Numbered from the stretch's first letter, positions 1-8,160 are shown. The stretch is 64,000 nt of DNA from CAXMST01 sp963712765 (GCA_963712765.1 CAVQIX010000003.1:124001-188000), one strand, 5' to 3'. The notes: generated by a model not told the origin, from the sequence alone. Translations and numbers: made by a program.

Positions 1-150
1 CTCGACAGCGCGCCCGGTGAGGGGACGACGGTCTCGCTCTTTCTGCCGACGCTGGACGGCGCCGGCCGACTCCCGACGCTCCCAAGGCGCTCGGGCATCG
101 AGGCCCCAGCAGGGTCGAGCCCGCCGGGCCTCAGCCGACCGGGAGCCTGA
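1..150 (+). CDS. C-terminal fragment of a sensor histidine kinase (cut by window start)
   Basis: The frame is open at base 1 and stops with TGA at 148-150, leaving 49 residues. The first residues, SAPGEGTTVSLFLP, look like the end of a HATPase_c ATP-binding domain, where the glycine-rich G2 box leads into the last beta strand. After that comes a Pro/Gly/Ser-rich tail of about 33 residues with no domain I recognise. The gene converges on the next kinase and the two coding regions overlap by 20 bases. The sensor part and any receiver domain lie outside the window, so only the kinase class can be given. Confidence 0.6.
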   Translation, partial: LDSAPGEGTTVSLFLPTLDGAGRLPTLPRRSGIEAPAGSSPPGLSRPGA

Positions 151-1282
151 CCTCGACGCAGGTGCCGTCCCCCGGGGCGGATTCGATCTCAAGGCAGCCG
201 CCCAGGGCGGCTGCTCGTTCGGAGGCGGATGCGAGGCCGATGTGCCCCTCGCGGAGAGCCTCCGCGGCGCGGTCTTCCTTCATCCCGACCCCGTCGTCGA
301 TGACCTCGAGCCGGAGGTCACCGTTCTCGGCCGCGAGTGAGATCCCGATCCGAGATGCTTCCGCGTGCTCGACCGCGTTGAGAAGCAGTTCGCGGGTGAT
401 CGTGAACAGCATCCCGTCGAGCTCGGCCGACTCACCAGGCTCGATCGTCAGCTCGATCTCGGCCCCCGACCTGTCGGCTGCGCGCGTCGCGATCTGCTCG
501 AGTGCCGCGGCGAGCCCGAGCTGCTCGAGTGAGCTCGGGTAGAGATCGAAGACCATCTCCCGGAGCTCGGCGATGGTCTTCTTCACCGACGCACGTGCGG
601 CCACCGCTGCTTTGGTGTCGCCACGAGCCGCTCTGTCGAGCTCGAGCTGGGCCGAAAGCAGCTGTTGTATCGGTTCGTCGTGAAGCGCATAGGCGAGACG
701 TCGGCGCTCGCGTTCCTCCGCCTCGAGGGCTCGCACCGCGAGCGTCCGGCTCGTCTCGAGCAGCGACTCGATCCGCTCGCTTCGCCTGCGCAGCAGCTCG
801 GAGATGCCGATCGAGATCACGCCCACCCCGACGAGGTAGATGGCGAAGGTGGCCGCCGTTGCGTCGCGGCCGGGGACGTCACCGGGATCGTGAATCGCCG
901 AGACGATCAGATAGAGGGCCGGAACCAGGGCGGCCCAGCGGGCCGTCGATCCCGGGCCGGCGGTGGCCGCGGCGATCACGGGGAAGAGAAAGAAGGCGAG
1001 CCTGACGTCGGCGAATGCACCCCCGGAGGCGAGCATCAGGGCCGAGATGAAGCCGAGGTCCAGCATCGATGTCCACGCGAGCGGGATCGGCCGATCGCGT
1101 CGGGCCAATTCGAGTGCGACGATCGCGTAGAACGCGGCGGCGAGGAGAATGAACGGGAACGACTCGTGGTTCTCGATGAACGGCTTGTCGTTGAGCGACC
1201 CGGCGAAGATGACCACGACGACGAATACGCGGGCGATCGAGCTCGCGTGCTCGATCCCGGCGCGCTCGAGTGCGTGGCTCAC
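131..1282 (-). CDS. NarL/DesK-class membrane sensor histidine kinase
   Basis: 383 residues. About six hydrophobic segments span residues 17-160 and probably form a membrane sensor without a large outer loop. A short coiled linker (about 165-195) leads to a HisKA_3 dimerisation domain with the phospho-acceptor at about His201 in YALHDEPIQQ, followed by a HATPase_c domain (N box LLLNAVEHA, G1 DDGVGM, G2 GDGTCVEVRLP). This class phosphorylates LuxR/NarL-type regulators. The start is GTG at 1282, overlapping the stop of the upstream regulator as GTGA, so the two genes are translationally coupled and are likely cognate partners. The signal sensed cannot be told from sequence. Confidence 0.88.
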   Translation of the reverse strand: MSHALERAGIEHASSIARVFVVVVIFAGSLNDKPFIENHESFPFILLAAAFYAIVALELARRDRPIPLAWTSMLDLGFISALMLASGGAFADVRLAFFLFPVIAAATAGPGSTARWAALVPALYLIVSAIHDPGDVPGRDATAATFAIYLVGVGVISIGISELLRRRSERIESLLETSRTLAVRALEAEERERRRLAYALHDEPIQQLLSAQLELDRAARGDTKAAVAARASVKKTIAELREMVFDLYPSSLEQLGLAAALEQIATRAADRSGAEIELTIEPGESAELDGMLFTITRELLLNAVEHAEASRIGISLAAENGDLRLEVIDDGVGMKEDRAAEALREGHIGLASASERAAALGGCLEIESAPGDGTCVEVRLPVG

Positions 1283-1923
1283 TCGATCAGGCCGCGGCGC
1301 AGCCCCTCGGCGACGGCCGCAGCCTGTGTTGCCACGCCGAGCTTCTCGTAGACGCGGCGGAGGTATGTCTTTACTGTGGCCTCGCTGAGATGGAGTCGCT
1401 TTGCGATCGCCGGCCCCGTGTCTCCGTTCGCGACCAGAGCGAGGATCTCCCGCTCCCGCCCCGACAGGGATCCGGACTGATCGGCCCGGTTGCGAACGTG
1501 GTCGACTACGTCGCCCTGGAGGCGTGCGGAGACCACCGTGCGTCCGGCGGCTGCGGCGAGCACCGCCTCGCAGAGCTCCTCCTCGCTCGCGTCCTTGGCT
1601 ACGTAGCCCGAGGCGCCCTTTCGAAGTGCCTCATGAACGAGCGCTCCCTCAACGAACGCGGAGAGAAAAACAACCCGGGTCGTCAGCTCCTCCGCGACGA
1701 TCTCGGCAAGGACCTCGGGTCCCGAGAGCTCGGGCATACGGACGTCGAGCATCGCGACATCCGGTTTCATCGCTCTGATCAGGGTCAGTGCGTCGCGTCC
1801 GTCGCCGGCCTCCCCGAGGATCTCGATCTCTTCCCGACCTCCGAGCGCGCGGACCACGCCCTGTCGGTAGACCGGATGATCGTCTGCGACGACGACCCGG
1901 ATCGTCTCCGCGTCAGTTGACAC
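1279..1923 (-). CDS. NarL/LuxR-family response regulator
   Basis: 214 residues. The N-terminal receiver domain starts RVVVADDHPVYRQG; the phospho-acceptor Asp lies in VAMLDVRMPE and the conserved Lys in GYVAKDAS. A LuxR-type helix-turn-helix follows (LSGREREILALVANG, LHLSEATVKTYLRRVYEKL). I place the start at GTG 1921-1923 because a GGAG lies six bases upstream and the receiver fold begins there; an upstream in-frame ATG would add about 29 residues with no homology. It is first in a two-gene operon with the kinase at 131-1282. A paralogue with the same architecture lies at 39521-40168. Confidence 0.88.
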   Translation of the reverse strand: MSTDAETIRVVVADDHPVYRQGVVRALGGREEIEILGEAGDGRDALTLIRAMKPDVAMLDVRMPELSGPEVLAEIVAEELTTRVVFLSAFVEGALVHEALRKGASGYVAKDASEEELCEAVLAAAAGRTVVSARLQGDVVDHVRNRADQSGSLSGREREILALVANGDTGPAIAKRLHLSEATVKTYLRRVYEKLGVATQAAAVAEGLRRGLIE

Positions 1924-2481
1924 GCCGGCTCCATGCACCCGGGCTGACCGTGCGCTCGTCCTCTCGCCCGGACGCGGCCGGAGCACCATACGGATCGGAT
2001 CCCTCTCCACCCCAGAATTCTCGACCTACAGACCAGCTTTGCCGAGACACGATCGGTCCACCTTCGTCGTCGTCCAAACGGATGACAAGGAGTGTAAGGG
2101 CATCGGTTGCCTACACCCGTCGCACCGTTGGTCGACGCAAGGTTCATCCCTTTGGCGGGCAGATTCGAGGGTCGATCTGCGGGATCGTTCCGGCCATGGA
2201 TCAGGAGCGCATCAAGGAAGACCGTTCAGCGCTCCTGTGCGCCGGGGTAGGCGTCGTTGGACCGGTGGTCCCGAGAACCGGCGGGACGGGCTCTCGGGTT
2301 CCGCCGGTCCAGCGTTCCAGAACATAGGACTGGGGGAGGGAGCAGTGCTCCCTGGTGAAAGAGACCCGGCCGGCGCGTTCCCCGGCCGGGTTTCACCTAT
2401 CCGCTCACCGAACCATGACCAGCCGGGCAGGGCCGATTGCTACCCCCATCTCGACCCCCCTCCTGGAGGACCAAGCGGAGT
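1924..2481. other. 558-base gene-free gap with a chain of hairpins
   Basis: I see no protein gene here. Reading left to right there are stem-loops at 2092-2116 (GTGTA/TACAC plus GGC/GCC), 2118-2137 (CGTCG/CGACG), 2203-2236 (AGGAGCGC/GCGCTCCT), a long one at 2259-2310 (GGACCGGTGG/CCGCCGGTCC with inner CCCGAGA/TCTCGGG) and a short one at 2336-2350, then the terminator-like hairpin at 2361-2394. On the minus strand this would be the tail of the acyl-CoA synthetase mRNA followed by a long leader of the regulator/kinase operon. A separate structured RNA is also possible. No known riboswitch, RNase P, SRP or tmRNA signature was recognised. Confidence 0.4.
2361..2394 (-). terminator. Probable intrinsic terminator of the acyl-CoA synthetase gene
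   Basis: A GC-rich stem ACCCGGCCGG/CCGGCCGGGT (2364-2373 and 2382-2391), extendable by three pairs, with an 8-base loop. On the minus strand it is followed by TCTCTTTC. It lies about 90 bases after the stop codon at 2482. The plus-strand tail is GTTTC, so it could act weakly both ways. Confidence 0.5.
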
Positions 2482-4293
2482 TCAGCCCTCGTAGATGCTC
2501 GCGATCTCGCCTTCGTACTTCTCGGCGACGACGTTGCGCTTGACCTTCATCGTCGGGGTCAGCTCGCCGCCTTCCTGGGTGAGATCGGCCGGGAGGATCT
2601 TGATCCTCTTGACCTGCTCGACCCGGGCGAACTTCTCGTTGATCCTGTCGACGTGGGCCATGACCGATGCCTTGACGTCCGGATTCCCGGCGATCGTCGC
2701 GGGGTCGTCGGCGAGCCCGTTCTCGGCGGCGTACTTCGCCACCTCCTCGGGATCGAGCGTGACCAGCGCCACCAGGTAGGGCCGGCGGTCCCCGATGACG
2801 ACGCATTGGCTGACCATCGCATGCTGCTTGATCTCGGCCTCGAGGTTCGCCGGGGTGATGTTCTTGCCGCCCGCCGTGATGATGATGTCCTTCTTGCGGC
2901 CGGTGATCTTCAGGTACCCGTCGGAGTCGAGCTCGCCGATGTCGCCGGTGTGGAGCCAGCCATCGACGATCGTCTCCTTCGTCGCCTCGTCGTTCTTGTA
3001 GTAGCCCTGGAAGATGTTCGGGCCTTTGATCAGGACCTCGCCGTCGCTGGCGATCTTGATCTCGCAGTCGTCGAAGGCGCGGCCGACGGTGCCGAACTTG
3101 AACGCGTCCGGGGTCGAGATCGTCGCCGCCGTCGAGGTCTCGGTCATCCCGTAGCCCTCGAGGATCAGGATCCCGGCCGCGTCGAAGAAACGCAGGATGT
3201 CGGGGTTGATCGGCGCCGCACCGGTCACGCACTGGGTGATGTTTCCGCCGAAGACATCGCGGATCTTCGAGAGCACCAGCCTGTCGGCCAGGTCGTACTG
3301 CTTCTGCAGCAGGAAGCCGGGCTGCTGCCCGCTCCGCTGCTTGGCGCGGTACTCCTTGCCGATGCCGACGGCCCACTCGAACAGCCTCTTCCTGACGCCG
3401 CCGGCCTTCTCGACGTCGCTGGTGACGGTCGTGTGGATCTTCTCGAAGATTCGCGGCACCGACGGGAAGTAGTGCGGCTTGACCTCGGAGAGATCGGGGA
3501 CGATCTTGAGCGGGTCGCGCGCCCAGTAGGCGATCACGCCGCCGATGTCGAAGCTGCCGAGCTGGATCAGGAGCGCGAAGGAGTGTGCGAGGGGGAGGAA
3601 CAGGTAGGCGATCTGCCCGGATTCGAGCACCTGTGCCTGCTGCGCCATGTCGAGCATCGCCCGGTAGTTGCCGTGGCTGATCACGCAACCCTTCGGGGGC
3701 CCGGTGGTTCCCGAGGTGTAGATGAAGGTGCAGATGTCGTCCTTGCCGACGGAGCTGTAGCGCTGCTCCCACTCCGAGGGGTCGCGACTCTCGCCGCGGT
3801 CGGAGAGCGCTGTCATCGAGATCGCGTCGTCGGCGGTGCCCTCGATCAGGATCACGTGCTCGAGCCGGGGCAGCGAGTCGCGGACCTGGCGGACCTTGGC
3901 GAGCTGCTCGTCGTTCTCGACCACGACAGCCTTGGCGTCGGAGTTCTCGAGCACGTACCGGCATTCGTCTGCGGAGTTGGTCTGATAGATCGGGACCACG
4001 GTGGCGCCGGCCGTGAGCGCGGCGAAGTCGAAGTAGGTCCACTCGGGCCGGGTGTTGGCGAGGATCGAGACCTTGTCGCCCTTCTCGATCCCGAGATCGA
4101 TCAGCCCGAGCGAGAGCTTGCGAACCGTCTCGCCGACCTCGCTGAAGCTCCGGGTGACCCAGGTTCCGGTCGCGTCCTTGTACTTGATCGCAGGGCCGGC
4201 CCCGAACTTCTCGGTGGCCTTCGGGAGCAGGTCGGCAACGGTGTCGCTGTTCGTCCCCCGCCTGCTTGCTGCGGTCGCGGTCGCGGCCTCCAT
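2482..4293 (-). CDS. Long-chain acyl-CoA synthetase (AMP-forming, FadD15-like)
   Basis: 603 residues, the usual size of long-chain fatty acid CoA ligases. The AMP-binding P-loop YTSGTTGPPKG is at about 192-202; GYGMTET is near 355; the motif GWLHTGDIGELDSDGYLKI and hinge GRKKD lie around 440-470; a C-terminal domain with the family Lys (TPTMKVKR) closes the protein. It activates fatty acids to acyl-CoA with ATP in the cytoplasm or at the membrane. The start ATG at 4293 has a strong ribosome site (GGAGAGGAG). It feeds the many acyl-CoA enzymes elsewhere in the window. Chain-length preference is unknown. Confidence 0.93.
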   Translation of the reverse strand: MEAATATAASRRGTNSDTVADLLPKATEKFGAGPAIKYKDATGTWVTRSFSEVGETVRKLSLGLIDLGIEKGDKVSILANTRPEWTYFDFAALTAGATVVPIYQTNSADECRYVLENSDAKAVVVENDEQLAKVRQVRDSLPRLEHVILIEGTADDAISMTALSDRGESRDPSEWEQRYSSVGKDDICTFIYTSGTTGPPKGCVISHGNYRAMLDMAQQAQVLESGQIAYLFLPLAHSFALLIQLGSFDIGGVIAYWARDPLKIVPDLSEVKPHYFPSVPRIFEKIHTTVTSDVEKAGGVRKRLFEWAVGIGKEYRAKQRSGQQPGFLLQKQYDLADRLVLSKIRDVFGGNITQCVTGAAPINPDILRFFDAAGILILEGYGMTETSTAATISTPDAFKFGTVGRAFDDCEIKIASDGEVLIKGPNIFQGYYKNDEATKETIVDGWLHTGDIGELDSDGYLKITGRKKDIIITAGGKNITPANLEAEIKQHAMVSQCVVIGDRRPYLVALVTLDPEEVAKYAAENGLADDPATIAGNPDVKASVMAHVDRINEKFARVEQVKRIKILPADLTQEGGELTPTMKVKRNVVAEKYEGEIASIYEG

Positions 4294-4417
4294 CGTGTCT
4301 CCTCTCCGTGATCTACAGACCCGACCAGGGTCCTAAGGGGAGTCTATGCGTACCGCGGATCGTGCGGGTTGATCGCGCCCCGAGGACGGCTCGAGGCTGC
4401 TATGGGGCGGGCTGAGC

Positions 4418-4594
4418 CTAGGCCGCGCGCTTGGCCTGTGCCGCCTCGAGCTGCTTGAGGCTCCCCGTGAAGAGCGTCTTGTCGATCCTGCCGTGCAGGA
4501 TCGGCACTCCCATCTCGACGCACTTGGAGATCACCTCCTGCTGCTTCATCTTGACCTCGTCGGCGAGCTCTTCCGGGGTCAGATGATTTGCCAA
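4418..4594 (-). CDS. 58-residue conserved-looking small protein
   Basis: A short gene starting with TTG (4592-4594), five bases after a perfect AGGAGGA (4600-4606), and ending TAG at 4418-4420. It reads MANHLTPEEL at the N-terminus, is charged and mostly helical, has one Cys (about residue 25), and ends in a basic Ala-rich helix. There is no signal peptide or membrane segment. It has the best sigma-70 promoter of the window just upstream (4632-4659). I do not recognise the family. Strong initiation signals plus correct codon character (G/C third positions) argue that it is real and well expressed. Confidence 0.7.
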   Translation of the reverse strand: MANHLTPEELADEVKMKQQEVISKCVEMGVPILHGRIDKTLFTGSLKQLEAAQAKRAA

Positions 4595-4631
4595 GGGACT
4601 CCTCCTCGTGTGGTGATCCGCTGCACTCCCT

Positions 4632-4659
4632 TGTATATCGCTCGCAGCGGATGTGTCAA
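4632..4659 (-). promoter_or_regulatory. Near-consensus sigma-70 promoter
   Basis: On the minus strand, -35 TTGACA (4654-4659) and -10 TATACA (4632-4637) are separated by 16 bases. The predicted start near 4625 gives a leader of about 30 bases before the TTG start of the 58-residue protein. Most other promoters seen here lack a -35. Confidence 0.7.
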
Positions 4660-4705
4660 GCCCGATTCCGGGACTTTGCGCAAAGCCGCCGGCTATTCGA
4701 TCGGT

Positions 4706-5476
4706 CTAGATCGGGTTCGGCACCTCGATGAACTCGTGGGCCACCCCGAAGCGCTCGGCGATCAGCTCGCCCAGCCTCTGGACACCGAGCCTCTCCGTCG
4801 CGTGGTGGCCGGCGGCGAAGTAGTGAATGGAGCCCTCGCGGGCCTCCGCCGTCACGTGCTCTGCCGGCTCGCCGCTGACCAGCGCGTCGAGGCCGAGCCC
4901 GATCGCCTCGCCCAGGTAGGGGGCGCCGGCGCCGCTCAGCAGCCCAACCCGCTCGATCCGCTCCGGCCCGGCGCCGAGCCGCAGAGGCTCGCGTTGCAGT
5001 AGTTCCGCGACCCGCCGCTCGAGCTCGCCTGGGGTGAGAGGATCGGGAAACCGCCCGATGACCCCGATCGCTCGCCCCCGGGCGGCGCCGAAGCGCCCCG
5101 CCTCGCCCGCCACGGGTTCGAGCCCGAGACCATCTCGCAGCAAGGCGTTGTTGCCGACCTCGGGGTGGGCGTCGAGCGGCAGGTGGTAGCCGGCGACGTT
5201 GAGATCGCTCTCCAGGGTGGTGCGGAGACGGGTCGCCATCGGCTCGCTGAGGGAGCGGGGATGGAACTCCCAGAACAGGCCGTGGTGGGCGATCAGCAGG
5301 TCGGCGTCGGCGCCGATGCTGCGCTCGATCAGCTCCAGGTGCGCCGAGACGCCGGTTGCGACCTTGCCTATCTCCGCTCGGCCCGGGACCTGGAGACCGT
5401 TCGGGCCGTAGTCCTCGAACGAGCGCGCGTCGAGCAGCTCGTCGCAGAAGCCGATGATCTCCTTGCATCTAGCCAC
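4706..5476 (-). CDS. NIF3-like dinuclear metal-centre protein
   Basis: 256 residues from GTG at 5476. The family's metal-binding features are visible: AHHGLFWE near residue 80, DAHPEVGNN near 115, and GHHATERLGVQRL near the C-terminus (also matching the family ending). NIF3/YqfO proteins form hexameric toroids with two metal ions per subunit; their cellular role is not settled (GTP cyclohydrolase I type 2-like and hydrolase roles have been proposed). The frame stays open far upstream of 5476, but that extension is antisense to the CAP gene and not homologous, so the later start is chosen. The ribosome site is weak. Confidence 0.85.
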   Translation of the reverse strand: MARCKEIIGFCDELLDARSFEDYGPNGLQVPGRAEIGKVATGVSAHLELIERSIGADADLLIAHHGLFWEFHPRSLSEPMATRLRTTLESDLNVAGYHLPLDAHPEVGNNALLRDGLGLEPVAGEAGRFGAARGRAIGVIGRFPDPLTPGELERRVAELLQREPLRLGAGPERIERVGLLSGAGAPYLGEAIGLGLDALVSGEPAEHVTAEAREGSIHYFAAGHHATERLGVQRLGELIAERFGVAHEFIEVPNPI

Positions 5477-5614
5477 GGGCGCGATCTTCGCAGAGCGGCG
5501 ACCGCGTCCCGGCCCCGCCGGCTGGACGCATGGAGGTTGCACGCGATGGCCATCTGTCCAGTGGAGATCGCATCTTGTCCCGGTTGGCTCCCGTCGCCCG
5601 ATGGAGAGGGTGCC

Positions 5615-6175
5615 ATGACCAGTGCGCTCCGACCGTCGATCCTGATTCCGGCCGCAATCCTGGCCCTGCTCACAGCCCTGCTGGTGGGACCGGTGACGGG
5701 CGAGGCACAGGCCGGGTGCAAGTACTCCTCGACGCCGGCCTTCGAGATCAAGCGCAAGCAGGCGCGCAAGGCGACGCTCTGCCTGATCAACAAGCAGCGC
5801 CGCTCTCGTGGCCTCTCGCGGCTCAGGGAGCAAAAGGCCCAGCGCAAGGCCGCCAAGAAGCACACGAAGAACATGCTCAAGCGAGGCTGCTTCGGCCACA
5901 AGTGCCCCGGCGAGGGCGACCTGGTCGACCGGATCACGGCGACCAGGTATCTGCCGTGTGGCTGCAGCTGGGGCGTCGCCGAGAACATCGCCTACGGCTA
6001 CGGCATCGAGAGCAGCCCGAAGCGGATCGTCAGGGCCTGGATGAGGTCCTCCGGACACAGGGCGAACATCCTCAACCGCAGCTACGAGCACATCGGGATC
6101 GGGATCAGGCCCGGATCTCCCTCCGGTCGACGCAACGCCGCCACCTACACGACCACCTTCGGTTACCGCGACTGA
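5615..6175 (+). CDS. Secreted CAP/SCP-domain protein (YkwD-like)
   Basis: 186 residues. A Sec signal peptide (residues 1 to about 32, hydrophobic core ILIPAAILALLTALLVG) is followed by a CAP domain: HTKNM, CFGHKCPGEGD, AENIAYGYG and WMRSSGHRANILN carry the usual His/Glu residues. The start ATG has GGAGAGGG upstream. The mature protein is very basic in its first third (many Lys/Arg) and has several Cys residues, so an extracytoplasmic disulfide-stabilised protein is likely. Substrate is unknown, as for most bacterial CAP proteins. It ends before a clear terminator. Confidence 0.88.
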   Translation: MTSALRPSILIPAAILALLTALLVGPVTGEAQAGCKYSSTPAFEIKRKQARKATLCLINKQRRSRGLSRLREQKAQRKAAKKHTKNMLKRGCFGHKCPGEGDLVDRITATRYLPCGCSWGVAENIAYGYGIESSPKRIVRAWMRSSGHRANILNRSYEHIGIGIRPGSPSGRRNAATYTTTFGYRD

Positions 6176-6237
6176 GACGGGCGCGACCCGAGGGCGACCC
6201 AAGCTTCCTCCCAAACCACATATCTCCTGGTCAAGGT

Positions 6238-6268
6238 CCGACCCCGCGAGGGTGGGGTCGGCTCGTTT
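6238..6268 (+). terminator. Intrinsic terminator of the CAP gene
   Basis: Stem CCGACCCC/GGGGTCGG (6238-6245, 6254-6261) with an 8-base loop, followed by CTCGTTT. It lies about 60 bases after the CAP stop codon. Confidence 0.65.
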
Positions 6269-6339
6269 GAGCGGAACGGCAGCGCGTGGTCCGGACCCGG
6301 TGGTGGGCGGCAATCGGGGCCGAATACGATGTGTGGGTG

Positions 6340-6603
6340 ATGAGCGAGCGGATCGACACCGGCGAGACGAAGGCGGAGAGCGGCTTCGTCGAGGCCCTGA
6401 TGGACACCGAGCTGTACTCGATCGGCGCCTACTTCTCCGATCAGAACCCCGGACTGGTCGACGAGGTCGTGGCCCGATCGGCCGAGATCGAGAGCCGCGG
6501 CCTCGGCGCCTGGGCGGAAGCGGAGGCGATCGACGTCGAGGAGGCGTTCGGGATGCTGTTGACGGGCCTCGCCGTCCGCTACTACAAGGCCGTGACGGGC
6601 TAG
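6340..6603 (+). CDS. Hypothetical acidic protein, 87 residues
   Basis: Starts ATG at 6340 (GTG codons at 6331 and 6337 are in frame and also possible). It is small, acidic and helical, rich in Glu and Ala, with no signal peptide or membrane helix. I do not recognise a family. It sits nine bases upstream of the membrane thiol-disulfide gene and may be cotranscribed with it. Third-position G/C is high, in line with real coding sequence. Confidence 0.65.
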   Translation: MSERIDTGETKAESGFVEALMDTELYSIGAYFSDQNPGLVDEVVARSAEIESRGLGAWAEAEAIDVEEAFGMLLTGLAVRYYKAVTG

Positions 6604-6612
6604 CCCACTCAG

Positions 6613-7293
6613 ATGCCGCGCCGCTGGATCCCGATAACGCTGATGACGCTTGCCGTGGTCGGGCTGATCGCGGCGGTCGTCTCGATCTCGGTCGGGGAGA
6701 ACAGGATCACGACGATCGAGCTCGAGGAGACCGGCGAGGTCCAGGAACTGATCGCCGGCATCCGCCAGCTCGATGACCGGCTCGGCAACGACGACGCCCC
6801 GGTTCAGGTCTTCCTGTTCACCGACGTCCAGTGTCCGCGCTGCGCCGATTTCCAGCGTGAGGTCGTAGATCCTGTGATTGCCGAGCGGGTGCGGACCGGC
6901 GAAGTGAAGATGCTGTTCCGCAACTTCCCGCTCGGGCTGAAGCCGGTGACCCTGGGGGCGCTCGCCGTTGAGGCGGCCCAAATGCAGGACCGAGGTTGGC
7001 AGTACGCGGAGATCTTCATCCGCAACCTCGACCAGGCTCCCGAGCGCGGCATCACAGACGAGTACCTGAACGAGGTCGCCGCGTTCACTCCCAAGCTCGA
7101 CACCGCCCGATGGGAGGCCGACCTCGAGAGCGTTGCCGCGCGTGAGGCCGCCGAGGCCGACGTCGAGCAGGCGACTGAGCTGCGGCTGCCCGCCAACCCG
7201 GTCCTGATCGTCGAGGGGGCCAACGGCTCCGAGCAGCTCGATGATGTGCCCACCCTGGAGGAGTACGAGGCCGCGATCGACCGGGTCCGCTGA
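6613..7293 (+). CDS. Membrane-anchored DsbA-family thioredoxin-like protein
   Basis: 226 residues. An uncleaved N-terminal membrane segment (about 7-27) is followed by a thioredoxin fold of the DsbA/Thioredoxin_4 type with active-site CPRC (Cys74, Cys77) after VFLFTDVQ, and the cis-Pro loop at LPANPVLIV. The domain faces outward and should form, reduce or isomerise disulfides in exported proteins. The Cys-rich CAP protein just upstream is a natural candidate client, by proximity only. It starts at ATG 6613, ten bases after the stop of the 87-residue gene. Confidence 0.85.
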   Translation: MPRRWIPITLMTLAVVGLIAAVVSISVGENRITTIELEETGEVQELIAGIRQLDDRLGNDDAPVQVFLFTDVQCPRCADFQREVVDPVIAERVRTGEVKMLFRNFPLGLKPVTLGALAVEAAQMQDRGWQYAEIFIRNLDQAPERGITDEYLNEVAAFTPKLDTARWEADLESVAAREAAEADVEQATELRLPANPVLIVEGANGSEQLDDVPTLEEYEAAIDRVR

Positions 7294-7347
7294 GCGCCGG
7301 ATCGGCTCTCCGGCCCGGACGGGCTCCTGCCATACTCCGGCGCTCCT

Positions 7348-7421
7348 CGGGGCGTGGCGCAGCCTGGTAGCGCGCACCGTTCGGGTCGGTGAGGTCCCCG
7401 GTTCAAATCCGGGCGCCCCGA
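7348..7421 (+). tRNA. tRNA-Pro (anticodon CGG)
   Basis: 74 bases fold as a full cloverleaf: acceptor CGGGGCG/CGCCCCG, D stem GCGC/GCGC, anticodon stem CACCG/CGGTG with loop TTCGGGT (anticodon CGG), variable AGGTC, and T arm CCCGG-TTCAAAT-CCGGG. The discriminator is A and CCA is not encoded. Confidence 0.96.
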
Positions 7422-7437
7422 TGATTGGGCCGATTCC

Positions 7438-7464
7438 TCGCGGGTATAGATTTCTATCCCGCGA
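7438..7464 (+). promoter_or_regulatory. Perfect hairpin between tRNA-Pro and sodA
   Basis: TCGCGGG/CCCGCGA plus ATAG/CTAT with a single bulged T and an ATTT loop. It lies 16 bases after the tRNA and about 13 bases before the superoxide dismutase ribosome site. There is no T-run after it, so it is more likely an mRNA leader hairpin or a processing signal than a terminator. Confidence 0.45.
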
Positions 7465-7494
7465 ATGCAAACAACCAAGGAGAACGATTCGCCT

Positions 7495-8103
7495 ATGGCT
7501 TTCTCAGTTCCCGACCTGCCCTACGACTACAACGCTCTCGAGCCGCACATCGACGAGCGGACGATGCGCATCCACCACGACAAGCACCATCAGGCCTACG
7601 TCGACAAGGCGAACGCCGCGCTCGAGGGCACCGAGTGGGCCGAGCTGGACGTCGAGGAGGTCGTCGCCAACCTCGATCAGCTTCCGGCCGACAAGCAGGG
7701 GCCGGTGCGCAACAACGCCGGCGGTCACGCCAACCACTCGTTCTTCTGGGAGATCATGAGCCCCGACGGCGGCGGTGAGCCCTCCGGCGCGCTCGCCGAC
7801 GCGATCAACGGGAAGTTCGGCGACTTCGACTCCTTCAAGGAGGAGTTCAAGAACGCCGGCATCGGCCAGTTCGGATCCGGCTGGGCCTGGCTGGTCCACG
7901 ACGGCTCCGGCCTCGCGGTGACCTCGACCCCCAACCAGGACTCCCCTCTGACCGACGGCCAGACCCCGCTGCTCGGCGTCGACGTCTGGGAACACGCGTA
8001 CTACCTGAACTACCAGAACAAGCGCCCCGACTACCTGGACGCCTTCTGGAACGTCGTCAACTGGGACGAGGTCGCCTCCCGATTCGAGGCGGCGTCCGGC
8101 TGA
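7495..8103 (+). CDS. sodA: Superoxide dismutase, Mn/Fe family
   Basis: 202 residues, the usual length. Metal ligands are visible: His27 in RIHHDKHH, the second His in GGHANHSFFW, and Asp/His in DVWEHAYYLNY. The GGHANHSFFW pattern and the NQDSPL segment before the last ligands favour manganese, though iron or cambialistic use cannot be excluded. It converts superoxide to hydrogen peroxide and oxygen in the cytoplasm. ATG at 7495 is preceded by AAGGAGAA; an in-frame ATG at 7465 would overlap the leader hairpin and is less likely. A strong terminator follows. Confidence 0.95.
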   Translation: MAFSVPDLPYDYNALEPHIDERTMRIHHDKHHQAYVDKANAALEGTEWAELDVEEVVANLDQLPADKQGPVRNNAGGHANHSFFWEIMSPDGGGEPSGALADAINGKFGDFDSFKEEFKNAGIGQFGSGWAWLVHDGSGLAVTSTPNQDSPLTDGQTPLLGVDVWEHAYYLNYQNKRPDYLDAFWNVVNWDEVASRFEAASG

Positions 8104-8128
8104 TCGCCGACTGAGATCCTGCGGGCGC

Positions 8129-8160
8129 CCCGCCCCGGTTCCCGCCGGGGCGGGCCGTTT
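8129..8160 (+). terminator. Intrinsic terminator of sodA
   Basis: Stem CCCGCCCCGG/CCGGGGCGGG (8129-8138, 8145-8154) with a 6-base loop, then CCGTTT. It starts 25 bases after the sodA stop codon. Confidence 0.7.

Noticed and set aside
2200..2320. T-box, RNase P, tmRNA or SRP RNA in the hairpin-rich gap
   Set aside because: None of the invariant sequences of these RNAs was found; only stem-loops are present.
2437..4311. A 624-codon frame on the plus strand opposite the acyl-CoA synthetase
   Set aside because: Antisense shadow caused by the high GC content; no domain, and the minus strand has a full adenylating enzyme.
4706..6313. Very long N-terminal extension of the NIF3-like gene
   Set aside because: The extension lies antisense to the CAP gene and has no homology; the family start is at about 5476.
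7465..7494. Earlier ATG for sodA at 7465
   Set aside because: It lies directly at the end of the leader hairpin, has no ribosome site, and adds ten residues not found in the family; ATG 7495 has AAGGAGAA.
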